Shown: piece by piece, positions 54,347 to 62,279 of the stretch
How the letters are laid out: each line of letters starts with the position of its first letter
Position numbering within the stretch: the stretch's first letter is position 1
From: Sphingobacteriia bacterium
GTDB taxonomy: Bacteria; Pseudomonadota; Alphaproteobacteria; Rickettsiales; 33-17
Reading direction: 5' to 3'
DNA length: 64,000 bases
Assembly (NCBI GenBank): GCA_017304685.1
Contig: JAFKLR010000003.1
Span: 1,054,001 to 1,118,000, forward strand
Notes under the pieces: model-generated
Database searches by the model: none
Told to the model about the DNA's origin: nothing
What the model saw: the letters and a program-made list of their open reading frames with translations, nothing else
Program-made: the position numbers and the translations under genes

Positions 54347-56350
54347 TTAGACCTTCATTTGCGAAATCACTTTATAGGAAGTGCCAATCAGTAACATTTC
54401 TGTGCTTAAAGTGCATGTTTCCTCATCATCAATAATAAGAATAGTTTTTTCTTTATTATCTATATCATTTTTTTCATATGAATATTTAGCTCTAACAATT
54501 GGTAAAGAGAAGTAAAATGTAGCTCCAGACTCATTATTATTTTTTGCCCAAATTTTACCATTATGTTCTTCTATAATTTTTCTTGAAATACTTAAACCTA
54601 AACCTGTATCACCAGCCTTTGTCCTTGTTCTTGAGCTTTGATAAAAAGGTTCAAAAATATTTTCTAATTCATCTTCTGGAACGCCTATACCGTTATCTGT
54701 AATTGAAAATAATACAACATTCTGACTTGAGGAAAGATTTATAATTATAGTACCCTTTTCAGTAAATTTCAGTGCATTAATTGCAAGGTTTCTTATTACT
54801 TGTTTTATAAATTGTGTATCAATATATACAGTAGGTATGTTATTTGAAAAATTTAATACAAATTTTATATCTTTACCTTGTAAATGTAGAGATTTACATT
54901 CATCAACAACCTCATTAATAAGGGGTTTTACATCAGTAATTTCTTTATTATATACAATTTTTCCTGATTTATGTTTTGATAAATCTAGTAGGTTACATAT
55001 AAATTCTTTAAGACGCTGAGCATTATTAGCAACCTCTTTTGCAGCTTTATATCTTTTTTCCTCACTCAAAAGATTCCATTTTTCTACTAAAGATTCCGAT
55101 ATATTACTAAATCCTTGAATAGGTGTACGTATTTCATGACTTACATTATTTAAAAATTCATTTTTAGCTTCTAATGCTTCTTGTAATTCACTAGTTCTTT
55201 CTTCTAAGTTTTTATTAGTATCTTCTAATACTTGTTTAACTTCTCCTAAAGAAATATTAGCTTTATTCAATTTCCTCACGAATTGTTGTAATCTAACTAA
55301 GTTTAATGCAAGGACCCAAAGTTCAATAGATTTAACTGTAGGTATTTTAATCTCTTCTTTATAATCGTTTGTTCTAATTTTTTCAGCAATATCTGATAGC
55401 ATTATTAATGGCTTAACGTGGACGTTACGTATAAATATCATTGAGAAGGTTACAAACATTCCAATTACTAATATAGAAACTACTCCTGGAAAAAGAGTTT
55501 CTTTTAAATCCTGGTTAGCCATTGCTTGATTATAGCCTATAAGTACTATGAAAGGATAATTTTCAAGTTTTCTGTAATAAAGTAATACATCATGACCTAT
55601 AGTAATGGGATGTTTAAAAAACCCTTCACTTTTTGTTATTGATTTAAATTTAGTTTTTATTTCATCATTGGAAACACTAATATTTTCTGAGCTCAAAGTT
55701 ACATCACCGTCTTTATCTAAAACGATGTAACTTACAGCTTTGCTATCTATAGCTTTTCTAATTTTACTATTAAGTTTATTTACGCTAAACCCAAGAGAAA
55801 TTATCCCTGTAAATTTATCTTCTTTATTAGTTATACCGGCACCAGCAGGAATTACTAATTCTCCGCTTGAGATACCGATATCTATCTTGTCAAAATGAAG
55901 TTTCCAAGGTTCTAACAGAGCCATTTTTGCATAATATCTTTTAGATCTATCTTTTGGCTTTTGTAATACACCGAGTAATGTACTTGCTACCATTTTATTA
56001 TCTGGCGTATTCCAATCAAACATTACCCATGAGAATTGTTCTTTTACTTCCTGATTAGTAATAAGTGGGTTACGAAGCAATTCTGCTATTTTATTATGAT
56101 TATTATAATTATTTTGTATTATTTCATTTCCAAGGAAGTTTATTAAGCTGAATACATAATTAAAGGATTCTGATATTTCATCCGAAATTGCAATAGATTC
56201 TTTAACTACTTCTTCTGCCTTAATTTTTTCCCTTGAATCAAATACTGACCATATGAAAAACCCAGCTACGGCTAATGAAATTAAGATTATAGAAGAGATA
56301 ATATAAAAGTAATCTCTTGAAATAGAAGGTTTTTTAAAAAAATTAACCAT
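54347..56350 (-). CDS. Hybrid sensor histidine kinase, receiver truncated by frameshift
   Basis: 667 residues. TM1 is at 15-36, a periplasmic sensor region at about 37-288 (Cache-like), TM2 at 289-308, then a HAMP-like linker and a coiled coil. The DHp domain has the H-box NNVSHEIRTPIQGFSN with phospho-acceptor His405. The HATPase_c domain shows N box NLAINALKFTEKGT, G1 DNGIGVPEDELENIFEPFYQ, and G2 GDTGLGLSISRKI. The last 35 residues are the start of a receiver (TILIIDDEETC) that ends early at a stop. The rest is encoded in the next frame at 54102-54365. The kinase core looks intact; only the intramolecular phosphorelay is broken. Confidence 0.88.
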   Translation of the reverse strand: MVNFFKKPSISRDYFYIISSIILISLAVAGFFIWSVFDSREKIKAEEVVKESIAISDEISESFNYVFSLINFLGNEIIQNNYNNHNKIAELLRNPLITNQEVKEQFSWVMFDWNTPDNKMVASTLLGVLQKPKDRSKRYYAKMALLEPWKLHFDKIDIGISSGELVIPAGAGITNKEDKFTGIISLGFSVNKLNSKIRKAIDSKAVSYIVLDKDGDVTLSSENISVSNDEIKTKFKSITKSEGFFKHPITIGHDVLLYYRKLENYPFIVLIGYNQAMANQDLKETLFPGVVSILVIGMFVTFSMIFIRNVHVKPLIMLSDIAEKIRTNDYKEEIKIPTVKSIELWVLALNLVRLQQFVRKLNKANISLGEVKQVLEDTNKNLEERTSELQEALEAKNEFLNNVSHEIRTPIQGFSNISESLVEKWNLLSEEKRYKAAKEVANNAQRLKEFICNLLDLSKHKSGKIVYNKEITDVKPLINEVVDECKSLHLQGKDIKFVLNFSNNIPTVYIDTQFIKQVIRNLAINALKFTEKGTIIINLSSSQNVVLFSITDNGIGVPEDELENIFEPFYQSSRTRTKAGDTGLGLSISRKIIEEHNGKIWAKNNNESGATFYFSLPIVRAKYSYEKNDIDNKEKTILIIDDEETCTLSTEMLLIGTSYKVISQMKV

Positions 56351-56423
56351 AATAATTATCTACTTATTATATAGTACGTTACAATATGATGAATAATCTA
56401 ATATTTATTAATTATTTTTCAAA

Positions 56424-56936
56424 TTATTTGTAATATTTGTTTATATATTTACCAACATTGAAATTAGGTAGATTTTCTACAAGTTTATGTATAATGTAAT
56501 TCAGAGCAAAAGCTGGTGCATCCGTAATACGTTTTCCACCAAACCCAATACCTGCATAAAAACCTGGTAAAACTTGAACAAATTCCCCTGAATTTTTACC
56601 ATTAATTGGCCGAGAGCAAGCTTTAACCAAGGAAGAATATGCTGATTATAATGCAGAAATCCCTCCAGCAAATATATCAAAATGTTTCTTTGAATTTTTG
56701 TGGTTTGCGTCGGAAGAACTGATAATATTTACCTTATGTACTTTTTTAGGAGATTCAATAATTGGACTATTTATATCAAAAACTTTATTAATATCATTTA
56801 GTGAATTTTCAATAAGTTTCAAAAGTTCCTTATTTGATGTTTTCCAAATAAAGCCTTCTGTCTCCTTAAAATATCTTTGTGGATAGCTTTTAAGAAAATT
56901 AATAAAATCATTAATTGAGTTACTTTTACTTTTCAT
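56424..56936 (-). pseudogene. Relic of an FAD-dependent oxidoreductase (internal deletion plus stop)
   Basis: Two ORFs in the same frame, 56646-56936 and 56424-56630, are separated only by a TAA at 56648-56646. Just before and after the stop the sequence reads FDIFAGGISAL then SAYSSL, resembling the dinucleotide-binding start of a DAO-type oxidoreductase (DxxVxGGGIxGLxxAYxL). It then jumps directly to a DAO-like C-terminus, PGFYAGIGFGGKRITDAPAF. Some 250-300 residues expected between them are missing. Similarity to the C-terminal domain of MnmC or to DadA is suggested by eye. The N-terminal 80 residues are unrecognised. Not likely to yield a working enzyme. Confidence 0.5.
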
Positions 56937-57364
56937 TTAAGTAATAATTATCCTTCTTACAAATTAATGACCAAAATCCTTAATTTTATTAAAGCAAATC
57001 TAAGTTTAAGATAATGCATATAGTACTTAAATTTTTATAAATATACAAGCAATTTATTAATAAATTATTATTATTTTTTATAAAATTAAGTATTTTATTT
57101 TATCGCTTAAATATTTTTTAGATAAATCAATGTGTTATAATTTAAAGTTAAACCATTATTATAAGAAAGCCAAAGCCACAAAATAATTCCTTTTTCAGAA
57201 AACATCTTAGCTCTGATGTTTTTATAATTTCTTCTTTTATACCAACATAAACTATCTTTTTAGCAATCATTTTTATTTTAGGAAGCAGAAAAGAAAATTT
57301 AGAAAAAGTTCATTTTTCGTTATAAAGATTTATATATAGAGAATATAGTATAAAACTAATTAAA
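56937..57364. other. 428-bp gene-free stretch with one possible coding relic
   Basis: This is very AT-rich spacer between the oxidoreductase relic and the CqsS-type signalling operon, both on the minus strand. It holds poly-A/T words and no clear hairpin terminator. The only structured content I see is a plus-strand frame at 57161-57325 that reads like part of a membrane protein (listed separately). Confidence 0.5.
57161..57325 (+). pseudogene. Possible membrane-protein fragment
   Basis: The plus-strand frame reads KPKPQNNSFFRKHLSSDVF, then IISSFIPT, a TAA stop at 57248-57250, then TIFLAIIFILGSRKENLEKV and a final stop. A basic loop followed by a hydrophobic helix across an in-frame stop suggests the remains of a transporter. 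No start codon or family assignment can be given, and chance is possible in such AT-rich DNA. Confidence 0.25.
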
Positions 57365-58357
57365 TTATAAGTTTTTTGAAATAAAATCATTAAAAGAAAA
57401 AATTTTATTTACGTCAAAATCCATTATATCATCAGTAAATGAATAATAATAAGTTTTATGTTGCCCTTCCAATCTTTTAGCTGGCCTTAAATAATTTAAA
57501 CGTTCACTTATATTAGGAAAGGTGAGATTCTTTATATCTTTATGATAACAAAATATTTTTGTTCTATTTTTAAGAAGTGCTACTATATCAGAATTTATAT
57601 TATTTAATTCCTCAGCTTCTTCTAACATGCTTTGAATTTCTTCTTCAGGATATATAAATAATCCATAAAATTTACCTCGTGCGTCAACCATTAAGTAACA
57701 ACCATATTCTTCAAATATATAGTACTCAATTATTTTGTACTCTCGTATAAGTATATTGAACATATCTATGAATATAGGATCATTGATGGCTGTATTGTTA
57801 GAATTAATAACAAGATTTGTTACATTAGTAGCAATATTAGTAAAATATTCAAATTGGGCTTTTGTAATAGCTTTATTAACTTTTTCTAATAAATTTTCTT
57901 CTGATTTTCGTATAAAATTATTTATTAAGCCATTATTGAAGGCTTCTACAGCTAAATGTTCATCTGCTGCACCTGTTAGAAGAATTTTTTTAATATTATG
58001 ATCTTTAATTGAAGCACAAAGTTCTAAGCCATTTAGCCCTGGCATATCATAATCAATAACTATACACGAAATTTGGGAAAATCGATCTTTGTTATAAACT
58101 TCTTTAGGTATATCATAAATATTAAAGTTAAGAGCGCGATTTTGATATCTTTCCCCCTCTATTTCTTCTATAAAGCGATTTGAGCAATTATTGGGACTAT
58201 ATTGATTTTCAAAATAATTCATGGCTTGTAAAGAGTCATTGTATATAATATAGGCTTTATCAGGGCTTAAGGCAGTGTATAGCCGATCCAAGAATTTTTT
58301 ATTGTCATCAATCAAAACTACAGTAGTGGGAAAATAGCAGATAGGTAAAATGCTCAT
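57365..58357 (-). CDS. Response regulator with atypical C-terminal domain, partner of the CqsS-like kinase
   Basis: 330 residues. The receiver domain is residues 11-165, unusually long because about 45 residues are inserted between the second and third strands. The acidic pocket is VVLIDDNK, phospho-acceptor Asp102 lies in CIVIDYDMPGLNG, the Thr is in ILLTGAADE and the Lys in NFIRKSEE, so all receiver residues are present. The C-terminal half (about 200-330) is not DNA-binding; EYYIFEEYGCYLMVDARGKF and LFIYPEEEIQSM suggest a compact alpha/beta domain, similar in my memory to domains on regulators that accompany CqsS/LqsS-type kinases. It starts 4 bp after the kinase stop, so the pair is coupled. 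Confidence 0.85.
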   Translation of the reverse strand: MSILPICYFPTTVVLIDDNKKFLDRLYTALSPDKAYIIYNDSLQAMNYFENQYSPNNCSNRFIEEIEGERYQNRALNFNIYDIPKEVYNKDRFSQISCIVIDYDMPGLNGLELCASIKDHNIKKILLTGAADEHLAVEAFNNGLINNFIRKSEENLLEKVNKAITKAQFEYFTNIATNVTNLVINSNNTAINDPIFIDMFNILIREYKIIEYYIFEEYGCYLMVDARGKFYGLFIYPEEEIQSMLEEAEELNNINSDIVALLKNRTKIFCYHKDIKNLTFPNISERLNYLRPAKRLEGQHKTYYYSFTDDIMDFDVNKIFSFNDFISKNL

Positions 58358-58361
58358 GTTC

Positions 58362-59672
58362 TTAATGATCCTCTATATTAGGGAAATCTAAAGTAAATTC
58401 AGTGTAAAGATTCTCTTCTGATTTACAAGTAATAGATCCATTGATTTTTTCCATAACTTCTTTACAAAATGCTAAACCCAACCCTGTTCCATGTCTAGTG
58501 TTACTTATAAAAGGTTTAAATAAATTTGTTAATATAGTTTTAGATATACCAGTACCAGTATCTCGAAATATAAGTTTATTATATTTATCTCCACATTTGA
58601 ATCTTATTGTAATAGTGCCGCTACCTTTAGTACGAATATAATACACTGAATTTTTAATTAAATTAAAAAGAACATGTATAATTAGTGTCTCATTACCCTT
58701 AAATCTAAAATCATCTACTGGTTTAAAATTTATAATATCTTCAATATCTTCGAGAAGTTTATACTGATCTAATGCTTTATTTACGCAATCCGCTATAGAA
58801 TAAACGCCCTCTAAATCATTTTTATCAATACGCTTAAGTTTAGTTAAAATCATTTCTACGGTTATGTTGGCCCCTTGTGCTAAATGTTCTATGTCGTCTA
58901 ATGTATGAGCAAGTAAATTTAAACGAGCTGGGTTAATAGGTTCAGATGAAAATCCATTGGCTATAGCAGCATGATGATCTTTAATAAGAATTGGCAAATA
59001 TGATTTCAAACCATTCACAGCGAGTTTTATAGAAGCAAGAGGTGTTCTCATTTCATGAGCTATAATACCACTCAAAGCTTTCATAGCTCTAATCTTTTCA
59101 TTATAAATTTTTCCTTGTTTAGTTGAAAATATAAGAAAATAAGCAATAGGTGGAATATAACTTACAAACATACCAATAAAATTATCAGGCAAATGAAATT
59201 CTATAGATGTAAAATAAAAGAGTGATAAAGCTACTAAAATACCAGAGCAAGAAAGAAATATATAAGATTTGATACCTACAAAAAGTGTAAGGATAGTGAA
59301 GCCTACCAAACCATTTAATTGCCAAATACCTGAATGAGGGTTTTTTAATAACATAAAAGTGAAAAAAAATGGTAAACAATATAATAAAGTAAAATACCAA
59401 TGTATATGTAAATACTTGAGTAATTTTTGAGGTAAGTATTTAGAAAATAATATAGGTAAGGCAAGAATGGCAACTATTAATCTCAAATACAAATTTTCAT
59501 AATCTGTAGTAGTAAAAAACAAAGAATTTAGAAAATAAAAAAGGATATAACCAATGAATAAGGCTAATCCTAAAACTTGAAGATGCTCTTCTGTATTATG
59601 AAATTCTTCTTTGATGTGTTTATTAAGGTTTTTAATTAATAAGCTTAATTTAAGTTTGTAGGTAATTAACAT
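58362..59672 (-). CDS. CqsS-like six-TM sensor histidine kinase
   Basis: 436 residues. Residues 31-185 form about six membrane helices with no large periplasmic loop. Blocks match Vibrio CqsS closely as I recall it: YENLYLR (58-64), LPQKLLKYLHIHWYF (80-94) and CLPFFFTFMLLKN (99-111). The DHp H-box is LSGIIAHEMRTPLASIK with His206, where CqsS has GIAHEMRNPLSALK. The HATPase shows NLIKNSVYYIRTKGSG, DTGTGISKTILTNLFKPF and GTGLGLAFCKEVMEKINGS. Unlike CqsS it has no fused receiver; a separate regulator follows after 4 bp. CqsS and Legionella LqsS sense alpha-hydroxyketone autoinducers. The ligand here is unknown, and no CqsA/LqsA synthase is in the window. Confidence 0.9.
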   Translation of the reverse strand: MLITYKLKLSLLIKNLNKHIKEEFHNTEEHLQVLGLALFIGYILFYFLNSLFFTTTDYENLYLRLIVAILALPILFSKYLPQKLLKYLHIHWYFTLLYCLPFFFTFMLLKNPHSGIWQLNGLVGFTILTLFVGIKSYIFLSCSGILVALSLFYFTSIEFHLPDNFIGMFVSYIPPIAYFLIFSTKQGKIYNEKIRAMKALSGIIAHEMRTPLASIKLAVNGLKSYLPILIKDHHAAIANGFSSEPINPARLNLLAHTLDDIEHLAQGANITVEMILTKLKRIDKNDLEGVYSIADCVNKALDQYKLLEDIEDIINFKPVDDFRFKGNETLIIHVLFNLIKNSVYYIRTKGSGTITIRFKCGDKYNKLIFRDTGTGISKTILTNLFKPFISNTRHGTGLGLAFCKEVMEKINGSITCKSEENLYTEFTLDFPNIEDH

Positions 59673-59751
59673 AAAATAGTATTTTTTTTAATAAATCTAA
59701 TTCTATTTTATACTTTAACTTTCACTATAACAATAATTTTATAAGTTATCT

Positions 59752-60918
59752 CTAAGCAGCTTTACAAAATTTACTCGCATTAAAAGAGTTAAAAAATAAA
59801 TTCAAAATTTTCTTTTGTGTAGAAAAACTTGGTTTAACTAATCCATTTTTATATTCTTTAGGATTTAAAAGAAATTGTACGGTAGCATAAAACATTAAAC
59901 CGATTATCAACTGTATCTTTTCTACAGGAACACTATCATAATCACTGCCAATAAAATTGAGAGGAAATCCTGAATTTAAGAGATAAATATTATTTGAATT
60001 TACAATTTCATGGCAGTTAGTAGTTTGATCCTTAAATTTTCTAAGGTAAAGAGCATTAAATTCTCTATCTGATGAAGAAGCGCTAGCAAGGATAGTATTA
60101 TGTTTTAACAGCTTATAATCGTTTTGGTTTAGAACGTTTGTTCCTGTACTTCCGATTATAAGATCAAATTCATTTAATTTTAATTGAGTTTTATTTATTT
60201 CGCTTTTATAAGCCTTTTTATCATACATTGTTATATTGTATAAATTTTTTAATTGTTGTCCTAAAGCGTTTCCAATAGCTCCATTTCCAATTATTAACGC
60301 GTTACTTATATTTAAATTTAATGATGAAATATTATTAAGTAATACTTTTAAAATAGATTTAGCTATCATTTGAGGTTCTAACTCAAGTTTAGTATGTGAT
60401 CTAGCAATATTAACAACAGGAAAATTTAATTCTAATGGTTTTAATTTATTGTAACCAGCAGTAGTTTGTTCTATTGCAAAAACATTTGTGAAATTTGGGA
60501 ATTTTTGTTTAAAAGCAGTTATAAGTTCTCCACCATCATCAATAATGATAATTTTTTTATCTTTACTTAAACTCATTCTATGCATCTGGAAGTCAATAAA
60601 TTTATCAATATTTTCAATAAACTGATGGTCAAATGTTTTATGGCTATCGAACATGCTACTTGTTTTGCATACGTAAATGCCCTCTTTATTCATATTTGTC
60701 ATTGCTAATTGACTTGTAGAATAACATTTACCAATTACGGCTACGTTATCTTTAGAAAGTCCTAAATCTACCATAGAACGTATCATTAAATGAACGGAAG
60801 GTAAAACGTGTTGACAAGCTAAAATATAAACAGATTCAAAAATATTTTCATTTATTTCTTCAACAAGCTTTTCTAATAAAGGTAATCGATCAAACTTGTT
60901 TTCGTATTTATGTAACAT
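59752..60918 (-). CDS. S-adenosylhomocysteine-hydrolase-like NAD-binding protein
   Basis: 388 residues, shorter than true SAHH (430-470). Recognisable pieces are IIIIDDGGELITAFKQKFPN, matching the SAHH DDGGDLT region, AIEQTTAGYNKLKPLELNFP, matching EETTTGV, then a Rossmann motif ALIIGNGAIGNALGQQLKN with GNGAIG at 211-216, and FDLIIGSTGTNVLN. The N-terminal substrate domain is divergent and the C-terminal NAD-locking tail ending KYY is missing. It may bind NAD and a nucleoside without being a housekeeping SAHH. Its place 79 bp upstream of the CqsS-like kinase on the same strand suggests it makes, modifies or senses the signal; this is inference. Confidence 0.78.
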   Translation of the reverse strand: MLHKYENKFDRLPLLEKLVEEINENIFESVYILACQHVLPSVHLMIRSMVDLGLSKDNVAVIGKCYSTSQLAMTNMNKEGIYVCKTSSMFDSHKTFDHQFIENIDKFIDFQMHRMSLSKDKKIIIIDDGGELITAFKQKFPNFTNVFAIEQTTAGYNKLKPLELNFPVVNIARSHTKLELEPQMIAKSILKVLLNNISSLNLNISNALIIGNGAIGNALGQQLKNLYNITMYDKKAYKSEINKTQLKLNEFDLIIGSTGTNVLNQNDYKLLKHNTILASASSSDREFNALYLRKFKDQTTNCHEIVNSNNIYLLNSGFPLNFIGSDYDSVPVEKIQLIIGLMFYATVQFLLNPKEYKNGLVKPSFSTQKKILNLFFNSFNASKFCKAA

Positions 60919-61054
60919 TTAAATTCTGCTTAAATTAATTGTTTTTAGAAATGTATCATAAAAGGTGCAAACGCGCAACTAATTTAACCAAATTTTAACC
61001 TTTCCTTAAAGTGTTTAGCTTATATTATTGAAATATAAGGAAATTGATAAAAAA

Positions 61055-61459
61055 TTAAATATTATAAGTAATGTATATCAATCCTTCTACAAAACCCCTT
61101 TTAATTTCTTTAGAAACATTATTTCTACTGCAATATAAATATAACAAACTAATAAATTTATCTAATTGACCTTTTGTTAAGGGTATATTGTAATTTTTTA
61201 CAACCTCTTTCACTATTTCTAAAGCCTCGAAGTACTCTTTAGACAAAAGCTCTTTTTCATTTAGTGTGGGTGAATCTAATAAATATTCAGGATTAATACC
61301 AAGAAATTCTGAAATCTTTAAAATTAGAGATCTTTTTTTAGTTTTATTATAAATAAGATTCCTAAGATCATTTATAGGTATGTTAGCTTCTCGGGCTAAA
61401 TCACTAACCTTTAATGCCTTGCGACTTAATATCTCTTTTAATTTTTCGCCCGTTGTCAT
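61055..61459 (-). CDS. XRE-family helix-turn-helix regulator, 134 aa
   Basis: Residues 5-62 form an XRE-type HTH: GEKLKEILSRKALKVSDLAR, then EANIPINDLRNLIYNKTKKR, ending with KISEFLGINPEYLLDSP. The C-terminal 70 residues are helical, probably for dimerisation. The start codon overlaps an inverted repeat ATTAAC-N5-GTTAAT (61458-61474), consistent with autorepression. The 210-bp divergent region to the DHp-like gene also holds a TTGTAAAA array and a second dyad, so this protein probably controls both itself and the divergent two-component pair. Confidence 0.85.
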   Translation of the reverse strand: MTTGEKLKEILSRKALKVSDLAREANIPINDLRNLIYNKTKKRSLILKISEFLGINPEYLLDSPTLNEKELLSKEYFEALEIVKEVVKNYNIPLTKGQLDKFISLLYLYCSRNNVSKEIKRGFVEGLIYITYNI

Positions 61460-61474
61460 TAACCTAATGTTAAT
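61458..61474. promoter_or_regulatory. Inverted repeat over the XRE gene start
   Basis: ATTAAC-N5-GTTAAT, perfect 6-bp arms, covers the start codon of the XRE gene. Its core GTTAA is shared with the dyad at 61626-61646, suggesting one regulator binds both ends of the divergent region. Confidence 0.4.
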
Positions 61475-61555
61475 ATAATTGTAATTTTATTATAATTTAA
61501 TATACCACTTTTTTCTTAATAAAATCAACTAATTATCAATAAGATAAAAAAATAG

Positions 61556-61606
61556 TTGTAAAATATTGTAAAAATGTTGTAAAAAAGTTGTAGATGCAAT
61601 TTACAA
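61556..61606 (+). repeat. Iteron-like TTGTAAAA array at helical spacing
   Basis: TTGTA(AAA) begins at 61556, 61566, 61577 and 61588 (periods 10, 11, 11 bp) and is followed by one inverted copy TTTACAA at 61600-61606. Copies spaced by one turn of the helix put binding sites on the same face of DNA. The array lies 65-115 bp upstream of the DHp-like gene. Confidence 0.6.
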
Positions 61607-61625
61607 AATCTTTTAATAAAACTAT

Positions 61626-61646
61626 ATGTTAAACGATTATTAACAT
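61626..61646. promoter_or_regulatory. Dyad ATGTTAA-N7-TTAACAT
   Basis: Perfect 7-bp arms centred 34 bp upstream of the DHp-like start codon, in position to act as an operator or to sit in the 5' leader. It shares the GTTAA core with the site at 61458-61474. Confidence 0.45.
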
Positions 61647-61669
61647 CTTAACAAGAGAAAGAGGTTACT

Positions 61670-61882
61670 ATGCTTGATTTAAAAGAAATGATAGAAGATA
61701 GAAATTCACTTGAAAGCTTTACGCAAACTTTAAGAACTTCCTCTCACGGGCTTTCAAATATTGCAACAGGTTTATGCGATAATTGGATGCATTTAAATGA
61801 AGAAGAAAAATTTATCTATTTGACAAGATTGAAAATGATTTCAAGTAATTTAGCTAAATATTTAAGCGAAATGCTTGCATAA
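61670..61882 (+). CDS. Stand-alone DHp-like protein without kinase domain
   Basis: 70 residues. The whole protein aligns with the DHp segment of the hybrid kinase encoded at 54347: LRTSSHGLSNIATGLCDNW here against IRTPIQGFSNISESLVEKW there, then LNEEEKFIYLTRL against LSEEKRYKAAKEV, and SNLAKYLSEML against QRLKEFICNLL. The phospho-acceptor His405 of the kinase corresponds to Gln19; a His does occur at position 26, one heptad later. There is no ATPase domain. AAAGAGG precedes the ATG. A receiver gene follows after 13 bp. It may be a phosphotransfer, phosphatase or decoy partner for receivers. Confidence 0.75.
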   Translation: MLDLKEMIEDRNSLESFTQTLRTSSHGLSNIATGLCDNWMHLNEEEKFIYLTRLKMISSNLAKYLSEMLA

Positions 61883-61895
61883 CCAAGGAGTCTTA

Positions 61896-62279
61896 ATGCA
61901 CATAGTTTTTATAGATGATGAAGAAGTTACACATGATAGTATTAATCTATGTTTGTTTAGTACAGAATATAAATTGAAAAGTTTCTTTAATCCTCAAGAA
62001 GCGTTGAACTATTTATTAAATACAGAAGATAAAATTGATATAATTTTATTGGATTTAATGATGCATGGATTTCATGGAATTGAGGTATTAAATATGATAA
62101 AAAAAATACCCAAAATAAAGAATGTTCCTGTTGTAATACAAACTAGTATTAATAAGCCAGAAGATATAGCAAAATGTATGCATCTAGGTGCAGATTATTA
62201 TCTTCAGAAGCCTTATAACAAAGAAGACTTAATAAAAGTATTTGAAAATGTTAAAAATACAAGATCAAGTTCAAGTTAA
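61896..62279 (+). CDS. Single-domain response regulator (CheY/DivK-like)
   Basis: 127 residues from ATG 61896, chosen because AAGGAG lies five bases upstream; an in-frame start at 61875 would overlap the previous gene. It is one receiver domain: HIVFIDDEEVTHDS, phospho-acceptor region KIDIILLDLMMHGFHGIEVL, switch VVIQTSINK, and Lys loop YLQKPYNKEDLI. All key residues are present. It is the closest relative in the window of the broken receiver of the hybrid kinase (same DIxLLDxMM, VxIQ and KPxNKxxL blocks). Paired with the DHp-like gene, and ends 4 bp inside the convergent repressor gene. Confidence 0.88.
   Translation: MHIVFIDDEEVTHDSINLCLFSTEYKLKSFFNPQEALNYLLNTEDKIDIILLDLMMHGFHGIEVLNMIKKIPKIKNVPVVIQTSINKPEDIAKCMHLGADYYLQKPYNKEDLIKVFENVKNTRSSSS

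Noticed and set aside
61556-61606. CRISPR array reading of the TTGTAAAA repeats
   Set aside because: Repeats are 8 bp with 2-3 bp between them; there are no unique spacers and no cas genes.
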